From assembly GCA_016193065.1 (NCBI GenBank), contig JACPSX010000142.1, positions 1-11,079 of the forward strand: 11,079 nt of DNA, given 5' to 3'. The position numbers and the translations under genes are program-made. The stretch comes from Candidatus Tectimicrobiota bacterium. GTDB taxonomy: Bacteria; JACPSX01. The notes under the pieces are model-generated. The model searched no databases and was not told where the DNA came from. It saw only the letters and a program-made list of their open reading frames with translations. This document shows positions 7,591-11,079 of the stretch, one piece after another. The stretch's first letter is position 1. Each line of letters starts with the position of its first letter.

Positions 7591-8832
7591 TCAACTGGCT
7601 TGCTTTTCATAGACCATAATGGGCTTTTCCCGGCTGGACACCACGTCTTCGTTAATGACGCATTCCCGGATGTTGCTCTGGGAGGGGAGTTCATACATGG
7701 TTTCCAGCATGATCTCTTCCAGGATGGCCCGCAGGCCCCGCGCCCCGGTCTTTCTCTTCATCGCTTCTCGGGCAATGGCTTTCAGAGACGTTTCCGTGAA
7801 GCGGAGCTTGACTCGCTCGAACTCGAAAAACTTCTGATATTGCTTTACCAAGGCATTTTTCGGCTCGACGAGGATGCGGATCATCGCCTCTTCATCCAGA
7901 TCGGTGAGCGTGGCGATCACGGGCAAGCGCCCGACAAACTCGGGGATGAGCCCGTACTTGAGCAGGTCCTCGGGCTGGACATAGCTCAGAATTTCCCCCG
8001 TGGACTGCTCTTTGGAGGACTGCAGGTCAACCCCGAAGCCCATGGCCTTGCGGCCGATCCGGTTCTCGATGATCTTTTCCAGACCCACGAAGGCTCCGCC
8101 GCAGAGAAAGAGGATGTTGGTCGTGTCGATCTGCAGGAATTCCTGGTGGGGGTGCTTACGCCCTCCCTGGGGGGGAACATTGGCGATCGTCCCTTCGATG
8201 ATCTTCAACAAGGCCTGCTGCACGCCCTCGCCGGAGACGTCCCGGGTGATCGATGGATTCTCGGACTTGCGGCTGATCTTGTCGATCTCATCAATGTACA
8301 CGATGCCCCGCTCGGTTTTCTCCACGTCATAATCGGCGGCCTGCAAGAGCCGCAAGATAATGTTCTCCACGTCCTCTCCGACGTAACCGGCCTCGGTCAG
8401 CGTCGTCGCATCCACGATCGTGAAGGGGACCTCCAGGATGCGGGCCAGGGTTTGGGCCAAAAGGGTCTTTCCCGACCCCGTGGGACCGATGAGCAGAATG
8501 TTGCTCTTCTGGAGCTCCACTTCCCCCATCTCCACGTTGGCATCGATTCTCTTGTAGTGGTTGTGCACGGCGACGGACAGGATCTTCTTGGCGCGCTCCT
8601 GGCCGATCACGTAATCATCGAGAACCCTCTTGAGCTCCTTGGGCTTGAGCAGGCGGCGGAATTCGGCGCTCTTCTCCTGAGTCCACTCCTCGACCATGAT
8701 GTCGTTGCACAGGTCCACGCACTCATCGCAGATGTACACCATGGGGCCCGCAATCAACCTGCGGACCTCGTCCTGGGTCTTCCCACAAAACGAGCACTTC
8801 AAGTTCTCGCCCCCACCGCTCTTGCGCACCAT
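7591..8832 (-). CDS. clpX: ATP-dependent Clp protease ATP-binding subunit ClpX
   Basis: ClpX is the hexameric AAA+ unfoldase that recognises tagged substrates and feeds them to ClpP. I chose the ATG at 8832 (413 residues), not the in-frame TTG 24 bases upstream. This ATG has a strong GGAAGGGGG site 6 bases ahead, and the product then begins close to the zinc domain. Cys13, Cys16, Cys35 and Cys38 form the C4 zinc-binding domain. Walker A GPTGSGKT is at 116-123, the pore loop GYVG at 149-152, Walker B YIDEID at 179-184 and the RKH loop at 225-227. PEFVGRLP and the sensor-2 GARGLRAI follow near the end. All key residues are present. mce starts 21 bases after its stop, probably in the same operon. 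The lon gene that often follows clpX is absent here. Confidence 0.96.
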   Translation of the reverse strand: MVRKSGGGENLKCSFCGKTQDEVRRLIAGPMVYICDECVDLCNDIMVEEWTQEKSAEFRRLLKPKELKRVLDDYVIGQERAKKILSVAVHNHYKRIDANVEMGEVELQKSNILLIGPTGSGKTLLAQTLARILEVPFTIVDATTLTEAGYVGEDVENIILRLLQAADYDVEKTERGIVYIDEIDKISRKSENPSITRDVSGEGVQQALLKIIEGTIANVPPQGGRKHPHQEFLQIDTTNILFLCGGAFVGLEKIIENRIGRKAMGFGVDLQSSKEQSTGEILSYVQPEDLLKYGLIPEFVGRLPVIATLTDLDEEAMIRILVEPKNALVKQYQKFFEFERVKLRFTETSLKAIAREAMKRKTGARGLRAILEEIMLETMYELPSQSNIRECVINEDVVSSREKPIMVYEKQAS

Positions 8833-8862
8833 ATATCGCCCCCTTCCGCAAGCCAATCGAGC

Positions 8863-8894
8863 CCGGGTACCCGCCTGGCGGGTGTCCGACCCGC
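8863..8894. repeat. Palindromic GGTACC repeat in the clpP-clpX gap
   Basis: This segment contains the palindrome CGGGTACCCG followed by alternating arms: acccgc-ctg-gcgggt is one hairpin and gcgggt-gtccg-acccgc is an overlapping alternative. The core CCGGGTACCCGCCT is the same as in the three tandem units at 3575-3622. It is a dispersed extragenic repeat with hairpin potential, which in the mRNA would lie between clpP and clpX. Confidence 0.65.
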
Positions 8895-8917
8895 AGGAAA
8901 GACAGAATCGAACATCC

Positions 8918-9523
8918 CTATGGCTTCGGTTTCACCTGATTGCGGGAGATAATCACATCATCCACGATGCCGTATTCTTTCGCCTGCAGGCCCGACATGA
9001 AATAATCCCGGTCCGTATCCGCCTTGATCCGCTCCAGGGGTTGCCCGGTGTGTTTGACCATGATGTTTTCAAGGGTTTCCCGCACGCGCAGAATCTCTTT
9101 GGCCTGGATGTCGATGTCCGTCGCCTGCCCCTGCACTCCCCCCAGAGGCTGGTGGATCAAAATCCGGGCGTGGGGGAGGGCAAAACGCTTCCCTTTCGCG
9201 CCCGCAGCCAGCAGCAGGGCTCCCATGCTCGCCGCTTGTCCTACGCAGATTGTCTGGACATCGGGCCTAATATACTGGATCGTGTCGTAAATAGCCAGCC
9301 CGGAAGTCACCATGCCCCCGGGGCTGTTGACATAGAGATAGATGTCCCGATCGGGGTCCTCCGCTTCCAGGAACAGGAGCTGGGCAATAATGAGGTTCGA
9401 GATCAGATCGTCAATGGCGGAGCCGAGGAACACAATACGGTCCTTGAGGAGGCGGGAATAGATGTCGTAGGCCCGCTCTCCCCTGGGGGTTTGCTCCACT
9501 ACAATGGGGACCAAGGTCGTCAT
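8918..9523 (-). CDS. clpP: ATP-dependent Clp protease proteolytic subunit
   Basis: ClpP is the serine peptidase that forms a double heptameric chamber and degrades proteins threaded in by ClpX or ClpA/C. The 201-residue product shows the catalytic triad: Ser99 in GQAASMGA, His124 in ILIHQPLGG and Asp173 in DRDYFMS. The oxyanion-side segment VNSPGG is at 65-70. The N-terminus is short, as in enzymes that need little propeptide removal. The ATG start has GGGAG 6 bases upstream. It lies 20 bases after tig and is followed by an 84-base gap to clpX that contains a palindromic repeat. It probably shares a transcript with tig and clpX. Confidence 0.97.
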   Translation of the reverse strand: MTTLVPIVVEQTPRGERAYDIYSRLLKDRIVFLGSAIDDLISNLIIAQLLFLEAEDPDRDIYLYVNSPGGMVTSGLAIYDTIQYIRPDVQTICVGQAASMGALLLAAGAKGKRFALPHARILIHQPLGGVQGQATDIDIQAKEILRVRETLENIMVKHTGQPLERIKADTDRDYFMSGLQAKEYGIVDDVIISRNQVKPKP

Positions 9524-9543
9524 GGACTACTCCCGGTTAATGG

Positions 9544-10839
9544 TTAAGCTTTCTGAATCTCATCCTGAATCGTGAGTTTACCTAACAAGGCGTCCCATGT
9601 CTTCCTTCTTTTCAGGCTGTCTTTGAGTTGCTCCAGGGCTCGATTTTTGGCCAGGGCGTTGCGCACCGCTTCCACGCTTTGCCGGCTCCGGGACGCTAAC
9701 TGCTCGATCTCCTTTTCTACTTCCTCATCCGAGACCGCAATTCCCTCCATCTCGGCCAGCCGCTCCAGGATCAACTCCCCTTTGACCCGGCGGGTTGCCT
9801 GCTCACGGAAGCGCCGGGACCATTCTTCCTGATCCTCCGGCGCGACCGGCATCTGGACGCCTTTGGCTTTGAGGTTCTGCTCAAATTCGCGAGCCAGGGC
9901 CCGGGTCTCTTCTTCCACCAGAATCGCAGGCACCTCAATGGGGTTCATCTCGATGAGCCGATCCAGGATCTCCTCCTGCAACACCGCCTGGGCCTGCCGG
10001 TCCGCCTCCCGCTGCAAGGATTCCTGCAGTTTTGCCCGCAATTCGGCCAGAGAATTAAATTCTCCTTCCACCGCCCTGGCAAACTCGTCATTGATCTCCG
10101 GGAGATGCTTCTTCTTTAACTCCTTGACCACAAGCGAGAAAACCGCCGTCTTTCCAGCCAGATCCCGATTGTGATAATCCACGGGGTAGGTGACCGACAC
10201 CTCCATCGCGTCCCCTTTCCGGCTGCCCACAAGACGATTCTCAAACTCGGGCAGCAAGGTCCCTGAGCCCACGACCAAAGGGAAATTTTCCCCTTTCCCC
10301 TTTTCCATCGGCTCGCCGTCCACCTTGCCGTGAAAATCGATGACCACGTAATCCCCCTCGCTCGTCCTACCTTCGGGAACGTCCACGAACTCAGCATGAC
10401 GATCCTGAAGTCTGGCGAGGGCCTCGTCGATCTGGGCCTCTCCAATCAGCGGTTTTTTGCGGGCAAAAGATAACCCCTCGAAACCGTGCACTTCAACCCG
10501 GGGGAGAACTTCCACCTCCGCCGTGTACTGAATCGGTTTTTCAAGGTTCAGTTGAACGGGGTTCACTTTCGGCCGGCCCAGGATCGGCAAAGACCTCTCC
10601 TGCACCACCTTTTGCAAAGTCTCCGGAATAATCTTCTCGAGCACGTCCCGCTCCACCTCTTTGCGATAATACTGCTCGAGGATCTTGCGCGGGACTTTTC
10701 CCGGACGGAAGCCCGCCACCTTGGCCCTGCGCCCGAGTTCCCGGTAGGCTTCCTCCAGGCGCTCCCGTACGTCTTCCACGGGAACTTCGACGCTCAAGCG
10801 TCTCAAACAAGAGCTAACTTCCTCAACCTCAACTTTCAT
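9544..10839 (-). CDS. tig: Trigger factor (ribosome-associated chaperone, peptidyl-prolyl isomerase)
   Basis: Trigger factor binds the ribosome near the polypeptide exit tunnel and shields nascent chains in the cytoplasm. The 431-residue product has the usual family length. The N-terminal ribosome-binding domain carries the signature GFRPGKVP at residues 43-50. The FKBP-like isomerase domain spans about 160-245 (EGDYVVIDFHG to FSLVVKELK). The helical C-terminal chaperone domain fills the rest and is rich in charged helices. The ATG start has a GGGAG site 5 bases upstream. It is first in a tight tig-clpP-clpX group, with a 20-base gap to clpP. A small terminator lies 25 bases upstream and the tRNA-Leu in front has lost its 5' half. 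The original promoter may therefore have been displaced, and tig may now rely on a promoter in the flanking DNA. The identification is secure. Confidence 0.97.
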   Translation of the reverse strand: MKVEVEEVSSCLRRLSVEVPVEDVRERLEEAYRELGRRAKVAGFRPGKVPRKILEQYYRKEVERDVLEKIIPETLQKVVQERSLPILGRPKVNPVQLNLEKPIQYTAEVEVLPRVEVHGFEGLSFARKKPLIGEAQIDEALARLQDRHAEFVDVPEGRTSEGDYVVIDFHGKVDGEPMEKGKGENFPLVVGSGTLLPEFENRLVGSRKGDAMEVSVTYPVDYHNRDLAGKTAVFSLVVKELKKKHLPEINDEFARAVEGEFNSLAELRAKLQESLQREADRQAQAVLQEEILDRLIEMNPIEVPAILVEEETRALAREFEQNLKAKGVQMPVAPEDQEEWSRRFREQATRRVKGELILERLAEMEGIAVSDEEVEKEIEQLASRSRQSVEAVRNALAKNRALEQLKDSLKRRKTWDALLGKLTIQDEIQKA

Positions 10840-10864
10840 TCAGTCTCCCAAAGGTGCAGTGAAC

Positions 10865-10885
10865 AAAAAAAGGGTCGGAAAACCC
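10865..10885 (-). terminator. Small intrinsic terminator after the tRNA-Leu remnant
   Basis: On the minus strand GGGTT-TTCC-GACCC forms a 5-bp stem with one U-G pair, followed directly by seven T residues (10865-10871). It sits 11 bases after the tRNA CCA end and 25 bases before the tig start. It probably ended the original tRNA-Leu transcript. The stem is short, so termination may be partial. Confidence 0.5.
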
Positions 10886-10896
10886 CGGCTGGAATT

Positions 10897-10950
10897 TGGT
10901 GCGAGAGGGGGGATTCGAACCCCCACGGTTGCCCACTGGATCCTAAGTCC
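10897..10950 (-). pseudogene. tRNA-Leu(UAG) 3' fragment, 5' half missing
   Basis: Read on the minus strand, this segment holds half an anticodon stem (GGA), the loop CTTAGGA with anticodon UAG, and TCCAG as the 3' side of the stem. A long class II variable arm (TGGGCAACCGT) follows, then a T arm GGGGG-TTCGAAT-CCCCC, the acceptor 3' strand CTCTCGC and an encoded ACCA. This is unmistakably the 3' part of a leucine tRNA. An intact gene would need an acceptor 5' strand GCGAGAG, a D arm and CTGGA as the 5' anticodon stem. The upstream sequence has none of these: the base pairs fail from 10951 onward and no GCGAGAG occurs upstream within the window. It therefore cannot fold as a tRNA. Retention of exactly the 3' part from the anticodon stem, next to a chromosomal gene (tig), is what tRNA-targeting tyrosine recombinases leave at the distal end of an island. 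Confidence 0.8.
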
Positions 10951-11079
10951 GTACCCCCCATCCGAGTGCCCCATAGTACCACATCTATCCCCATGAAGAA
11001 AGGGAGATTAGCTCTAGACCCATTGGAGCAAATTGGGGCCGATCCGGGGTGGTTCTCGGACAATTCTCGGGCAGTTCCA
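10951..11079. other. Non-coding right edge, possible end of an integrated element
   Basis: No convincing gene is seen in these 129 bases. The segment abuts the tRNA-Leu 3' fragment exactly where the tRNA similarity stops, inside the anticodon stem. It contains two near-identical 10-mers, TTCTCGGACA at 11053-11062 and TTCTCGGGCA at 11064-11073, in tandem with an 11-base period. If the tRNA fragment is an attachment-site remnant, this is the inner edge of the inserted DNA, and short direct repeats of this kind could be recombinase arm sites. That reading is inference. An assembly junction is the main alternative. Confidence 0.35.

Noticed and set aside
8833-8856. TTG start for clpX eight codons upstream
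   Set aside because: The ATG at 8832 has a much better ribosome site and gives the normal N-terminus. The extra residues are unlike the family.
7453-8952. 499-codon plus-strand frame opposite mce and clpX
   Set aside because: It is an antisense shadow of two conserved genes and runs across the gap between them. No domain is visible.
10951-10985. Possible 5' half of an unusual tRNA-Leu upstream of the fragment
   Set aside because: No acceptor strand complementary to CTCTCGC, no D arm, and failed pairing in the anticodon stem. An intact or split tRNA is not supported by these bases.
10836-11063. 75-codon minus frame over the tRNA-Leu remnant
   Set aside because: It reads through tRNA and terminator sequence. 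Its GFESPLSH-type segment is the usual translation of a tRNA T arm.

Overview
All genes in this window lie on the minus strand, so the annotation is best read from high to low coordinates. It is a GC-rich bacterial housekeeping block: a tRNA-Leu remnant, tig, clpP, clpX, mce, tRNA-Val(GAC), thrS, infC, rpmI, rplT, a pheS leader, pheS, pheT. The order tig-clpP-clpX and the run thrS-infC-rpmI-rplT-pheS-pheT are common in many Gram-negative lineages. PheS is of the four-cysteine type seen in Bacillus and several deep Gram-negative lineages. A methylmalonyl-CoA epimerase sits next to clpX and the tRNA-Val gene encodes its own CCA. Together these suggest a deltaproteobacterial, Nitrospirota, NC10 or Acidobacteriota-like organism, but the sequence does not allow a firm name.

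Right part (11079 to 7141): the right edge is about 130 bases of non-coding sequence joined directly to the 3' portion of a tRNA-Leu(UAG) whose 5' half is missing. This looks like the inner end of something integrated in the anticodon region of that tRNA. A small terminator follows, then three closely spaced protein-quality genes: trigger factor, the ClpP protease and the ClpX unfoldase. Next comes an epimerase of the propionate/methylmalonyl pathway, in the place where lon often sits.

Middle part (7122 to 3732): a clear promoter drives tRNA-Val. An intrinsic terminator follows, and thrS starts only 22 bases beyond it, so thrS probably depends on readthrough. Then come infC with an ATC start, rpmI with a GTG start, and rplT. 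A 110-bp MITE-like element with perfect 18-bp inverted ends fills almost the whole infC-rpmI gap, and its end coincides with the infC stop codon.

Left part (3731 to 1): the rplT-pheS gap holds a terminator hairpin, a 47-codon leader frame with two Phe-Phe pairs, and three tandem copies of a 16-bp palindromic repeat that recurs in the clpX-clpP gap. pheS carries an apparent internal deletion of about 56 bases that shifts the frame and removes the N-terminal YLGKKG-type segment. pheT is intact. The last 148 bases hold no gene, only a weak promoter-like sequence.

The genes themselves are conventional: protein folding and degradation, translation initiation, two ribosomal proteins, two aminoacyl-tRNA synthetases. 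I see no novel multi-gene system. The interesting material is in the gaps and in lesions of two essential loci (pheS and tRNA-Leu). No stretch over 300 bases lacks a gene.
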